This document shows positions 1 through 5,740 of a DNA stretch of 5,773 nt, piece by piece. The stretch comes from Phycisphaerae bacterium (GTDB lineage Bacteria > Planctomycetota > Phycisphaerae > WQYP01), in NCBI GenBank assembly GCA_013044065.1, contig JABEVA010000050.1:1-5773 (forward strand), read 5' to 3'. The translations under genes and the position numbers were made by a program. The notes below the pieces were generated by a model that was not told the origin of the DNA, did no database searches, and saw only the letters and a program-made list of their open reading frames with translations. How positions within the stretch are numbered: the first letter of the stretch is position 1; every line of letters begins with the position of its first letter.

Positions 1-163
1 GCGGTGAGCGGCGGTCCAACCGCAGGGCGACGGACGCATCGGCGCTAAGCGCTGCGGCTTTTAAGGCCCGCACTGGGCCGCCACTTTGCCGTGCGGGCCT
101 TAAAAGCCGCAGCGCTTAGCGCCGATGCGTCCGTCGCCCTGCGGTTGGACCGCCGCTCACCGC
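1..163. repeat. Perfect 73-bp inverted repeat with 17-nt spacer at the window edge
   Basis: Bases 1-73 are the exact reverse complement of bases 91-163, and bases 74-90 form the spacer. There is no mismatch across 73 bp, and the left arm begins at base 1, so the repeat may extend beyond the window. The right arm lies in the open frame of the DUF748 gene, while the left arm carries an in-frame TAA at 46-48 and destroys that frame. A perfect long hairpin inside a coding region, ending exactly at the sequence edge, is typical of a fold-back chimera from library preparation, amplification or assembly. A genuine cruciform or an inverted duplication is possible but less likely. Confidence 0.95.
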
Positions 164-1860
164 TGGATTTTAATTTTGCCCAGTCATTTTCGGCCAGCGC
201 TGCACTCTCCAAGGTAGCCTTTCGCGCCGGGCCGGATGGCCCGGTGGTCGCGGGCGTGCGGCAAATCAGTGCGGAAACCATTAACGTGAATCCGGCGCAC
301 TCGTCGATCACGGTTCCCCTGCTCAATATCCGCCGGCCCAGCGTGCGCCTAAGCCATAGCGCCACCGGCTGGAGCGTGGCGGGCCTGCCGCTGCGTTCGC
401 GGCCGGCTGCGGCCCCGCGGGCATTAACCAACGTGCCGGCTCCGCGCGTCCGCCCAGTACCGCAGCCGACCCGTTCGCACCCGTTATTGGTTCTGGTTAA
501 ACGGACAGTCATCAGCGGAATTGATGCCCGATACCTCGACCATACCTGTACCCCACCGCTGGAAATTTCCCTCACCGGTATGGAAGCCCAGGTCTTTAAC
601 CTCGGCACGGTTCCGCTGACTTCGCATATTCCCGTGCGGTTCAACCTGATCGCTTATGCCGGCGCGGTTGGCCATCCGGGCGTTCCCCCAAAAGCGCCGA
701 CCACTGCGCCAAAGCCGGTGCCGAGCCGCGTGGCCACGCCGGCGCCTGCGCAAAAGAGCCAGCCGCTTTTTGCCCAGTTTGCATCCCATGGCCAACTGTA
801 CTTGTATCCGCGTACGCGCGGCTGGGTCAGAGCTTCGCTTAGCGGAATGTATCTGGCCGAACTTGCCCCCTTGGCCAAACAATATGGCGTTACCCTGACC
901 GCCGGTACCCTGGACACTTCCAGCGACATCCGGTTCCATCCCGATCATCGCATGAACCTGCATACCAAGCTGGTGTTTTCCAACCTGAACCTCTCGGAAG
1001 CGCCGCACGGCGCTTTGGCCAAGCTCTTGCATCTGCCAACCCCGTTAAATATCGCCCTGGCCGCCATTGAAGCCCCGGACGGCTCCATCACCCTGCCGCT
1101 GTCGGTGCCCCTTAGCGCCGCCCATATTTCCAAGTCCGCCATTACCAGACAGATCGTGGCCGACCTGGTGCAAGTGGTGGCGGTGGGAATTGCCAGTTCA
1201 CCGTTCAAGGTTGCCGGCGGCCTGGCCTCTTTGTTTGCTTCCGGGAAAGTGCAAGCCCTCAAGGAGCCGCCCTTAACCTTGCACTTTGCGCCCAGTTCCA
1301 CCACCCTCACCAGTCGGGATTGGCTGGCGTTGAACGCGCTGACCAGGCGGCTGCGCGATCACAACTCTTTGCAGGTGGTGGTGCGGCAGCAAATTTCCAC
1401 CGCCGACATTGCCCTGGCCGCACGCCGGGCCAACCCCACGAAAAGCCAGTGCCTCCAGCTGATCAAGGCGCTGGAAGCACGCACCACCCACCTGCTGGCC
1501 CAACGCCGCCAGCAACTTGGTATTTTGCGCGGAGAACTGGCTATTCGTCTTTCGGATACCGCTATTGCGGCCGGCACCGCCCATTTGGCCCGATTGGATG
1601 GCAAAATCGCCCGCGCACGAATGGCTATCAATTATTTAGCGGATATGCTCGCTCCCGGTGCCGATCGCGAAGCCTCCCGCCGCACCCGTGGCGTCATGAT
1701 GACCATCGCCCGCCGCCGACTCGCCCAAATCAAGGCCGCCTTGCTGGCAGCGGGTTTCGCCCATCCGCACCGCCGCGTGCATATCGTGTTCCCACAATAC
1801 TTGCCCACCCAATCAAACCGGGGCGGCCCGGCCATCATCACGCTGGTGCGCACCCGATAA
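91..1860 (+). CDS. DUF748 (AsmA/TamB-like) envelope protein, 5'-truncated
   Basis: This is the C-terminal part of a DUF748-family protein, 589 codons from the GTG at 91. The true start lies outside the window, because the frame is interrupted by the inverted repeat at 1-163 and full members are much longer. Family-like features are the stretch at about residues 317-335 (PLNIALAAIEAPDGSITLPL), followed by a predicted hydrophobic helix and the SSPF signature at 369-372. At 390-432 comes a 'LTLHFAPSSTTLT' strand plus a helix of the kind that starts an OmpA-like fold. A helical, Arg/Ala-rich segment (about 445-550) separates this from the final strand. Two Pro/Ala-rich linkers (about 103-127 and 195-222) break up the beta-rich repeats. 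DUF748 proteins are related to AsmA/YhdP/TamB and are thought to work in the envelope, probably in lipid or outer-membrane protein trafficking; the exact role is not established. It converges on the glycosidase gene with a 43-bp gap that shows no clear terminator. Confidence 0.85.
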   Translation: MRALKAAALSADASVALRLDRRSPLDFNFAQSFSASAALSKVAFRAGPDGPVVAGVRQISAETINVNPAHSSITVPLLNIRRPSVRLSHSATGWSVAGLPLRSRPAAAPRALTNVPAPRVRPVPQPTRSHPLLVLVKRTVISGIDARYLDHTCTPPLEISLTGMEAQVFNLGTVPLTSHIPVRFNLIAYAGAVGHPGVPPKAPTTAPKPVPSRVATPAPAQKSQPLFAQFASHGQLYLYPRTRGWVRASLSGMYLAELAPLAKQYGVTLTAGTLDTSSDIRFHPDHRMNLHTKLVFSNLNLSEAPHGALAKLLHLPTPLNIALAAIEAPDGSITLPLSVPLSAAHISKSAITRQIVADLVQVVAVGIASSPFKVAGGLASLFASGKVQALKEPPLTLHFAPSSTTLTSRDWLALNALTRRLRDHNSLQVVVRQQISTADIALAARRANPTKSQCLQLIKALEARTTHLLAQRRQQLGILRGELAIRLSDTAIAAGTAHLARLDGKIARARMAINYLADMLAPGADREASRRTRGVMMTIARRRLAQIKAALLAAGFAHPHRRVHIVFPQYLPTQSNRGGPAIITLVRTR

Positions 1861-1903
1861 ATCCGGCAATGTCTTCTTTTGCGCCGCCGTCGCCCCGACA
1901 CCT

Positions 1904-3913
1904 TCAGCCCGGATGACATCCCTCCAGAACCATCATCGCGTGCCCCATGATTTGCGGGACTCTCACACACGTATACCCATGGTTGTATTCAAACGGCACG
2001 TCCGTCATCTCCGGAGCCATGTAGACACGCAAGGGACGACGCAGGGTTCGCAGGCCCACGGCCACATCCGTCAAGGGCACAATATCTTCAACAATATCCA
2101 ACTGCATGGTTCGCCGCTGGGCACTATACGCCAGCAGATGCACGATGGTGCGCAGCGGCTGCATTTGACGAGTCAACGTGGCTTCCAGATAGCTCGGTCC
2201 GCTGACGGTGAGTAACGGCTGAGGCAAAAGCCGTTGGAGTAAGCCCGCCACCAGATCCCGGTACGGCAGATTCCCATGGACGGCAAAACTGTGAAAAACC
2301 GGAAACGCGACGTAGGCCGTGCGCGAGGTGGCCACGGCGGCGGCAAAGCGGGATAGCCTGGCCCCCGGCGTTTGCGCATGGGAGGAAAAATGCCGCCACG
2401 TGCGATCAAAATAAGGTTCCACCACCTGCGCCAAAACCGTGCCCCGGCCGGCCGTTACCCGCAGGCTCCGATCGTAGAGCACATGGTCTGTTGGCGCGAG
2501 ACTGGAATCAAACTTTTTATCCGGCCGGAAATAAACATTTTGAAACGGTGCTGGGCCGCTGGCTGCTATGCCCAATTCCGAAAGCAGAACTTTGTTTCCC
2601 GCGGCGTTCAACCCGGCGTGGCCGGTGGCCAGTATTTTCCCGCCCGCACGCATGTATTGTTTTACTTTCTTTAATAGTCCGCCATCCTCGAAGGGCACAT
2701 CCGGCAAAATCAACAGCTCGTACGGGCTGAAATCCGAGGCCCCATCGATCAGATCAAACTGATGCCGAAGCTGCGTGAGCATGCGCGTGGCACCTTCGTT
2801 GGAACGGCTGGCCGTTTCCAACACGTTCGGGGATTCTCTCACCACCTGAAAGAGTCCTATTTGTGATATTGGTGCGGCGTTGACCAGCCACGGCTCGCGC
2901 GCTTCCACCCGCTGGTAAACCTTGCCGATGAGTGCGTAGGCCGCCGAGTCCAGCACGCCGCGCGGGTGCAATTGATCACCGATGGAACATCGCGCTCCAT
3001 GGGCAATCATCTGCGCGGTTTCGTACTCCAAGGCGGCATAGGGTTTCAGGCCCCCGAAATCCGCCCAGGATTTGTGAAACCGGGCCGTCATCCCAAGGTA
3101 GGGAACCCCGAACCTGCGGACAAAACGCACGTTCATCGGAAAATACATGTAGCCCCAGCCACCGGTGGGCAGGGCTTCAATTTCCGCCTGCGTCTGGTAT
3201 TGAACCTCCCGGGCCAGATTTGCAAATGGACGGGAATTAAAAAACACCCCCGCTGCCCCCGAGACCGCCTTGACCTGATCAAAATATCGTTTCATGTAAC
3301 GCAGCGAAACCATCGTCGCATACTTGGCCCGATCAGCCTCGCTTGCCGGATTGAGATTCTCCTTGGCCATGCCCGCCAGCGCCCATGGCGAGACCGACGG
3401 TTGATCCCAGCACATGTCAAAAAATATGCCATCCACTGGGTGGAACAATTTGAGCACTTCCGCCGTCTGCTCATAAAGGTAATCCTGATAGGGGCTGGAC
3501 ATATCCAGTATCTGCCAGCCCGCATCCAGCGGCTTGGCCCCCACATGCGATCCATCAGGATTTTTGGCAATCCATTCCGGATGGGTGTTGGCGGCGAATT
3601 CATCGCATTGCACACTCATATAAATGGGGGCCCGAATTCCTTCCCGGTGCAGGGCTTCCACCTGCCCGGCCAGCAGATCCAGATTTTTCTTCAAGCCGGG
3701 GTGCCGCGCGCCATGGCGGGTATTGTAGTACAGATGGCCGTGGTGGCATTTGGCAAATACCGTCACCGAGTTCACATGCGCTTGCTTCATGGCTTTGGCA
3801 AACGCCCGTGGGTCAAAGTTCGCTCCCACATCCCCAATGGCCGGGCCGGTGTGAAAGTCCAGATGTACTTGCCGATAAGGCATCGAAAACACCGCACTTT
3901 TGAATTTAGTCAT
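1904..3913 (-). CDS. Putative glycoside hydrolase (GHL6 / GH29-like barrel with GATase-like middle domain)
   Basis: A 669-aa protein with no signal peptide, so probably cytoplasmic. The start at 3913 is chosen over the longer frame to 4045 because GGTGGAGA lies 10 nt upstream and family similarity begins at MPYRQVHLDF. Residues about 12-330 look like a TIM barrel. HLDFHTGP (17-24) is its first strand. FAKCHHGHLYYNT (53-65) resembles the AKHHDGF motif of GH29 fucosidases. PIYMSVQCDE (96-105) and DGIFFDMCWD (161-170) end in acidic residues at strand ends. E295/E297 in ALEYETAQ sit where a second catalytic acid could be. Residues about 345-455 (IGLFQ, LLILPDVPF, MRAGGKILATG) resemble the class-I GATase-like trimerisation domain of GH42-type enzymes. 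The C-terminus (about 565-669) looks like a beta-sandwich. Such proteins are annotated as alpha-amylase-family, GHL6 or fucosidase-like, with unproven substrates. My assignment to a hydrolase fold is firm; the substrate is unknown. Confidence 0.8.
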   Translation of the reverse strand: MTKFKSAVFSMPYRQVHLDFHTGPAIGDVGANFDPRAFAKAMKQAHVNSVTVFAKCHHGHLYYNTRHGARHPGLKKNLDLLAGQVEALHREGIRAPIYMSVQCDEFAANTHPEWIAKNPDGSHVGAKPLDAGWQILDMSSPYQDYLYEQTAEVLKLFHPVDGIFFDMCWDQPSVSPWALAGMAKENLNPASEADRAKYATMVSLRYMKRYFDQVKAVSGAAGVFFNSRPFANLAREVQYQTQAEIEALPTGGWGYMYFPMNVRFVRRFGVPYLGMTARFHKSWADFGGLKPYAALEYETAQMIAHGARCSIGDQLHPRGVLDSAAYALIGKVYQRVEAREPWLVNAAPISQIGLFQVVRESPNVLETASRSNEGATRMLTQLRHQFDLIDGASDFSPYELLILPDVPFEDGGLLKKVKQYMRAGGKILATGHAGLNAAGNKVLLSELGIAASGPAPFQNVYFRPDKKFDSSLAPTDHVLYDRSLRVTAGRGTVLAQVVEPYFDRTWRHFSSHAQTPGARLSRFAAAVATSRTAYVAFPVFHSFAVHGNLPYRDLVAGLLQRLLPQPLLTVSGPSYLEATLTRQMQPLRTIVHLLAYSAQRRTMQLDIVEDIVPLTDVAVGLRTLRRPLRVYMAPEMTDVPFEYNHGYTCVRVPQIMGHAMMVLEGCHPG

Positions 3914-3918
3914 AGAGT

Positions 3919-4068
3919 TTAGTCTCCACCATGAAACATCCACCAAAGCTCGGATACGGATGGCCGGCCCGTCGGCTCTGCGCCGCACCCCGCCACGCCC
4001 ATGCACAAACATAGGGCTGATGCCCACCTGATCCAACCGTGCCAAAAGGGCGGCGAGGCACAGGGCAT
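3919..4068 (-). CDS. Possible 49-aa lipoprotein-like small ORF
   Basis: The ORF starts at ATG 4068 and ends with TAA at 3921-3919, 5 nt before the glycosidase start. It has a hydrophobic stretch, WASALCLCMGVAGC (residues about 15-28), ending in a plausible lipobox (V-A-G-C), followed by GAEPTGRPSVSE and a short C-terminus with WWMF. That layout suits a secreted lipoprotein, and the tail vaguely recalls the start of sugar-binding lipoproteins, so it could be the remnant of one. Against it: the n-region has little positive charge, there is no Shine-Dalgarno before the ATG, and the best promoter-like -10 overlaps this start codon, which would place the transcript start inside the ORF. The frame could be open by chance in GC-rich DNA. 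It would be translationally coupled to the hydrolase if real. Confidence 0.28.
   Translation of the reverse strand: MPCASPPFWHGWIRWASALCLCMGVAGCGAEPTGRPSVSELWWMFHGGD
3923..3930 (-). promoter_or_regulatory. Ribosome binding site of the glycosidase gene
   Basis: On the minus strand GGTGGAGA ends 9 nt before the ATG at 3913 (GGAG core at 3927-3924, spacer 10 nt). It favours this start over the internal ATG at 3883, which has no comparable site, and over the upstream in-frame ATG at 4045. The site lies within the last codons of the small lipoprotein-like ORF, so translation of the two could be coupled. Confidence 0.6.
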
Positions 4069-4094
4069 TGTATCAGTTAAACTTGGCCTGTCTT
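4067..4094 (-). promoter_or_regulatory. Candidate sigma70-type promoter for the glycosidase gene
   Basis: On the minus strand AAGACA (4094-4089; 4 of 6 matches to TTGACA) is followed after 16 nt by TACAAT (4072-4067; 5 of 6 matches to TATAAT). Transcription would start near 4060 and leave an untranslated leader of about 147 nt before the glycosidase ATG. The -35 is embedded in one copy of the 12-bp direct repeat GGCCTGTCTTGG. If correct, the small lipoprotein ORF would not be expressed from its ATG by this promoter. The call rests on consensus matching by eye. Confidence 0.35.
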
Positions 4095-4181
4095 GGGATG
4101 GCCCTGATGAAAAGCAAATCCGCCACCTTTCATCTCCCGATCCATCGAGATTGTGCCATCGTCCAGCCCGGCCTGTCTTGG
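4085..4181. repeat. Pair of 12-bp direct repeats in the divergent intergenic region
   Basis: GGCCTGTCTTGG occurs at 4085-4096 and again at 4170-4181, 85 bp apart. Each copy is followed by GATGGCC, directly overlapping at 4097-4103 in the first and after a 7-nt insertion (TGCCTGC) at 4189-4195 in the second. On the minus strand each copy contains AAGACAGGCC, the candidate -35, with an ACAAT-type -10 element 16 or 18 nt downstream. The pair could be an operator, a duplicated promoter, or chance. No regulator gene is in the window. Confidence 0.5.
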
Positions 4182-4258
4182 TGCCTGCGATGGCCGCGCA
4201 CCACGCGGCAAAACAAAACTCCGGCCTCCCGGCGGTGCGGAGCATTGCCCCGCTGTTT

Positions 4259-4287
4259 TTGAAATCCCGCCAATGATGCGGTATGCT
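4259..4287 (+). promoter_or_regulatory. Candidate sigma70-type promoter of the 185-aa protein gene
   Basis: TTGAAA (4259-4264; 5 of 6 matches to TTGACA) and TATGCT (4282-4287; 4 of 6 matches to TATAAT) are separated by the optimal 17 nt. The predicted start near 4294 gives a leader of about 50 nt that contains a small hairpin and the GGAGG ribosome binding site. It points away from the candidate glycosidase promoter, so the two genes are divergently transcribed from this region. Confidence 0.5.
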
Positions 4288-4305
4288 ACCAGCACTTCGC
4301 TTGAG

Positions 4306-4320
4306 GCCGCAGGATGCGGC
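4306..4320 (+). other. Short perfect hairpin in the 5' leader
   Basis: GCCGCA (4306-4311) pairs with TGCGGC (4315-4320) across the 3-nt loop GGA. It lies between the predicted transcription start and the ribosome binding site of the 185-aa protein gene, 15 nt before the GGAGG. It could stabilise the mRNA or modulate initiation. It is too small to be a riboswitch, and there is no U-tract to make it a terminator. Confidence 0.3.
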
Positions 4321-4335
4321 AGGCTTGGCTTTCCT

Positions 4336-4340
4336 GGAGG
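4336..4340 (+). promoter_or_regulatory. Strong ribosome binding site fixing the start at 4345
   Basis: GGAGG is followed by only four T residues before the ATG at 4345, a short but usable spacing. It selects this start over the longer reading frame that opens at 4153, whose extra 64 residues are low in hydrophobic order and overlap the promoter. Confidence 0.7.
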
Positions 4341-4344
4341 TTTT

Positions 4345-4902
4345 ATGCAGGTTCAGCAGACCGCCCGGTTAATCGCGTGTCCAGCGGCGGCGAAGCTGGC
4401 TGCGGAACTCACGACGGCTCTGGAGCAAATCCTTGAGCCGCGCTGCTCCGGGGCCTTGGCGATCTGCGATGTGGAAAAGCCGGATCAGCAAGAATGGCGC
4501 CTGCGCGTGTGCGTGAGCGATCAGTGGTCGCATGGGCATTTGCGGATGGAACAAGCCCAAGCCTCCGATCCCGCCGCCATCCGCGCCGCCTTGGCCGAAA
4601 AACTCAAAGACTTTCTCGCAGCCCGGCGCCGCGTTGCTTTTAAGATTCGTCCGGGCACCTACCCCGGCGACTCGCTGACGAACCTGCGCCTGACGCTCAA
4701 TACCATTCCCGGCATGGCCTCCATGGGGCTTAAACTCCAGACGGATGTTGAATTCATCCCGTGCACTGCGGTGGTATCGGGCACATGTTTTAAGATTAAC
4801 GACTTTTTGCTGGAAGTGGATGCGTGCGTGCGCGATGAAGTCAGCGCAGCTTTGGAACGCCAGGGCTTTGAAGTTGAGAACATCAACCCCATCGCCGTGT
4901 AA
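4345..4902 (+). CDS. Hypothetical 185-aa cytoplasmic protein
   Basis: I do not recognise this family. The product has no signal peptide or transmembrane segment, so it should be soluble. An N-terminal helix (about 8-30, AAAKLAAELTTALEQIL) leads to alternating strands (GALAICDVEK about 36-45; EWRLRVCVSD about 50-59). A second helix follows (about 76-94), then a strand and loop with AFKIRPGTYPGDSLTN (98-113). More strands (LRLTLNT; LKLQTDVEFIPC; KINDFLLEVDACV) precede a last helix (about 162-172) and the C-terminal VENINPIAV. Six cysteines are scattered without a metal-binding spacing. The alpha/beta alternation suggests a small globular domain. It has its own promoter-like site and ribosome binding site, and a repeat begins at its stop codon, so it appears to be a single-gene transcript. 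It converges on the ThuA-like gene with a 31-bp gap. The coherent fold pattern and start signals support a real gene. Confidence 0.7.
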   Translation: MQVQQTARLIACPAAAKLAAELTTALEQILEPRCSGALAICDVEKPDQQEWRLRVCVSDQWSHGHLRMEQAQASDPAAIRAALAEKLKDFLAARRRVAFKIRPGTYPGDSLTNLRLTLNTIPGMASMGLKLQTDVEFIPCTAVVSGTCFKINDFLLEVDACVRDEVSAALERQGFEVENINPIAV

Positions 4903-4920
4903 AAGGGGTCAGGTACCTTT
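4902..4920 (+). repeat. GGGGTCAGGTAC repeat, copy 1, with short hairpin
   Basis: AAAGGGGTCAGGTAC (4902-4916) begins on the last base of the stop codon of the upstream gene and recurs exactly at 5676-5690. Here it continues into CTTTAAATTGACTT. AAAGG (4902-4906) can pair with CCTTT (4916-4920) over a 9-nt loop, and AGGTACCT (4911-4918) is a perfect palindrome, so it may also help end the two convergent transcripts. From memory, this motif recurs between genes in many PVC and proteobacterial genomes near IS200-like REP-associated transposases; that link is not shown by this sequence. Confidence 0.75.
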
Positions 4921-4933
4921 AAATTGACTTTGA

Positions 4934-5611
4934 TTATCCGTGGGAAAGACCCTTACCCGCAGCCGCCCACTTGAAGCCGCGCCGCATGATGGTCAGGTGC
5001 GGTTCGTCCGCAACAACCTTGGCGTCATGCCCGACCGAAGAATAAAACACCCGTCCCTTACCGTGCATTTTGGTCCATACCACCGGCATATCGAAGGCCC
5101 CGTTGGCCAGGTGCGGGCCGGTGGTGTTGGGCGCAGGCATACGCGACACGGCCAGAACCTTGATGCACGGGTCCACGTGCATGTAGTAAAGCTCGCTTAG
5201 CACATTAAAATCCCGCAGATTGGCGGTAATTTCATGCTGGGTATCGCGGATGTTCACCGTGTAGGGAATCTGGTTGCCGGGGTGGGCCACAAATTGGCCG
5301 CCCACCATAAACTGCCAGCCGCAATCCTCGCGGAACGCGTCGCCCATGCCGCCGTGGCAGCCGGCAATTCCCACGCCCGATTCCACCGCCGCGGTCACCG
5401 CCTGCGATTGCGGGCCGCTGATTTTACCCATCGTCCATACCGGCACGATCAGATCCAGCTTTTTCAGGCGCTCCGCATCATTGAAAGCGTCGAGGGTGGC
5501 ACTGACTTCCACCTGAAAGCCTTCCTTCACCAGAACGCTGCGAAAAATTTCTCCGACTTCCTTGGGCTGGTGACCATCCCAGCCACCATGAACCACCAAT
5601 GCTTGCAACAT
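4934..5611 (-). CDS. ThuA-like protein
   Basis: A 225-aa protein of the ThuA family, whose fold is that of class-I glutamine amidotransferases but usually without their catalytic Cys-His-Glu triad. The start at 5611 is set by AGAGGA 6 nt upstream; the open frame runs to 5674 but would overlap the promoter. Clear family motifs are VVHGGWDGHQP (6-16), LIVPVWTMG (54-62), SGVGIAGCHGGMGDAF (78-93), GGQFVAHPGN (104-113), LSELYYMHVDP (138-148) and MPVVWTKMHGKGRVFYSS (175-192). The length suits a single-domain member. The original ThuA acts with ThuB in trehalose use in rhizobia, and many relatives sit beside sugar oxidoreductases and hydrolases; enzymatic activity is not firmly known. No signal peptide is seen, so it is likely cytoplasmic. 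Unlike many relatives, it is not in a sugar operon here but stands alone, with a repeat copy on each side. Its role is probably in carbohydrate metabolism, by family inference only. Confidence 0.9.
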   Translation of the reverse strand: MLQALVVHGGWDGHQPKEVGEIFRSVLVKEGFQVEVSATLDAFNDAERLKKLDLIVPVWTMGKISGPQSQAVTAAVESGVGIAGCHGGMGDAFREDCGWQFMVGGQFVAHPGNQIPYTVNIRDTQHEITANLRDFNVLSELYYMHVDPCIKVLAVSRMPAPNTTGPHLANGAFDMPVVWTKMHGKGRVFYSSVGHDAKVVADEPHLTIMRRGFKWAAAGKGLSHG

Positions 5612-5617
5612 AAAATA

Positions 5618-5623
5618 TCCTCT
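5618..5623 (-). promoter_or_regulatory. Ribosome binding site of the ThuA-like gene
   Basis: On the minus strand AGAGGA lies 6 nt upstream of the ATG at 5611. It agrees with the family's usual N-terminus (a strand leading directly into GGWDGH) and rules out the longer frame to 5674. Confidence 0.7.
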
Positions 5624-5641
5624 ATAAAGCGCCGACGCAAA

Positions 5642-5669
5642 ATCATAGATGAAAACCGCCAAAACGCAA
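5642..5669 (-). promoter_or_regulatory. Candidate promoter of the ThuA-like gene
   Basis: On the minus strand TTGCGT (5669-5664; TTG plus three mismatches) is followed after 16 nt by TATGAT (5647-5642; 5 of 6 matches to TATAAT). A better -35, TTGACT (5674-5669), lies one base into the same stretch but would need a 21-nt spacer. The start would be near 5635, about 24 nt before the ATG. The TTGACT lies in the short segment that adjoins repeat copy 2, so the repeat boundary may contribute to expression. Confidence 0.4.
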
Positions 5670-5675
5670 GTCAAT

Positions 5676-5690
5676 AAAGGGGTCAGGTAC
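5676..5690 (+). repeat. GGGGTCAGGTAC repeat, copy 2
   Basis: AAAGGGGTCAGGTAC matches copy 1 (4902-4916) base for base and in the same orientation, 774 bp away, with the ThuA-like gene in between. Here it is followed by GAATGGCACT instead of CTTTAAATTGACTT. On the minus strand CCTTTATTGACTT (5680-5668) resembles CCTTTAAATTGACTT at 4916-4930, so the cassette also has imperfect inverted ends. Confidence 0.75.
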
Positions 5691-5711
5691 GAATGGCACT
5701 GCCGTCGTCAT

Positions 5712-5740
5712 ATTACGCATCCGCGAGCTCGCGGCGTAAT
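5712..5740. repeat. Bulged REP-like palindrome
   Basis: ATTACG (5712-5717) pairs with CGTAAT (5735-5740) around a perfect 14-bp palindrome CCGCGAGCTCGCGG (5721-5734), with CAT (5718-5720) as a one-sided bulge. This gives a 13-bp interrupted stem. A bulged hairpin next to a conserved tag is the form of REP sequences and the subterminal hairpins of IS200/IS605 elements. Confidence 0.6.

Noticed and set aside
484..1032. 182-codon minus-strand ORF inside the DUF748 gene
   Set aside because: Antisense shadow with low-complexity Arg/Gly composition; the plus-strand frame shows recognisable DUF748 motifs.
1861..1903. Terminator between the convergent DUF748 and glycosidase genes
   Set aside because: I see no stable hairpin with a U-tract in the 43-bp gap.
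2966..3922. 318-codon ORF on the plus strand
   Set aside because: It lies antisense to the glycosidase, lacks family motifs and a ribosome binding site, and its open frame follows from the GC-rich coding strand.
3914..4045. 44-residue N-terminal extension of the glycosidase
   Set aside because: The sequence is Arg-rich with no signal peptide, and the GGAG site favours the ATG at 3913.
4077..4130. 18-codon leader-peptide-like ORF (MKGGGFAFHQGHPKTGQV) on the minus strand
   Set aside because: The GGGAG lies directly against the ATG with no spacer, and no attenuator-like hairpins follow.
4193..4209. GCCGCG/CGCGGC hairpin between the divergent promoters
   Set aside because: A 6-bp stem with no T-tract on the strand downstream of either orientation; expected often at this GC content.
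4153..4344. 64-residue N-terminal extension of the 185-aa protein
   Set aside because: It overlaps the promoter and leader, has no ribosome binding site, and reads as Pro/Gly/Ala-rich noise; GGAGG marks the start at 4345.
5234..5677. 147-codon plus-strand ORF
   Set aside because: Antisense to the strongly supported ThuA-like gene; composition is His/Arg rich with no domain-like pattern.
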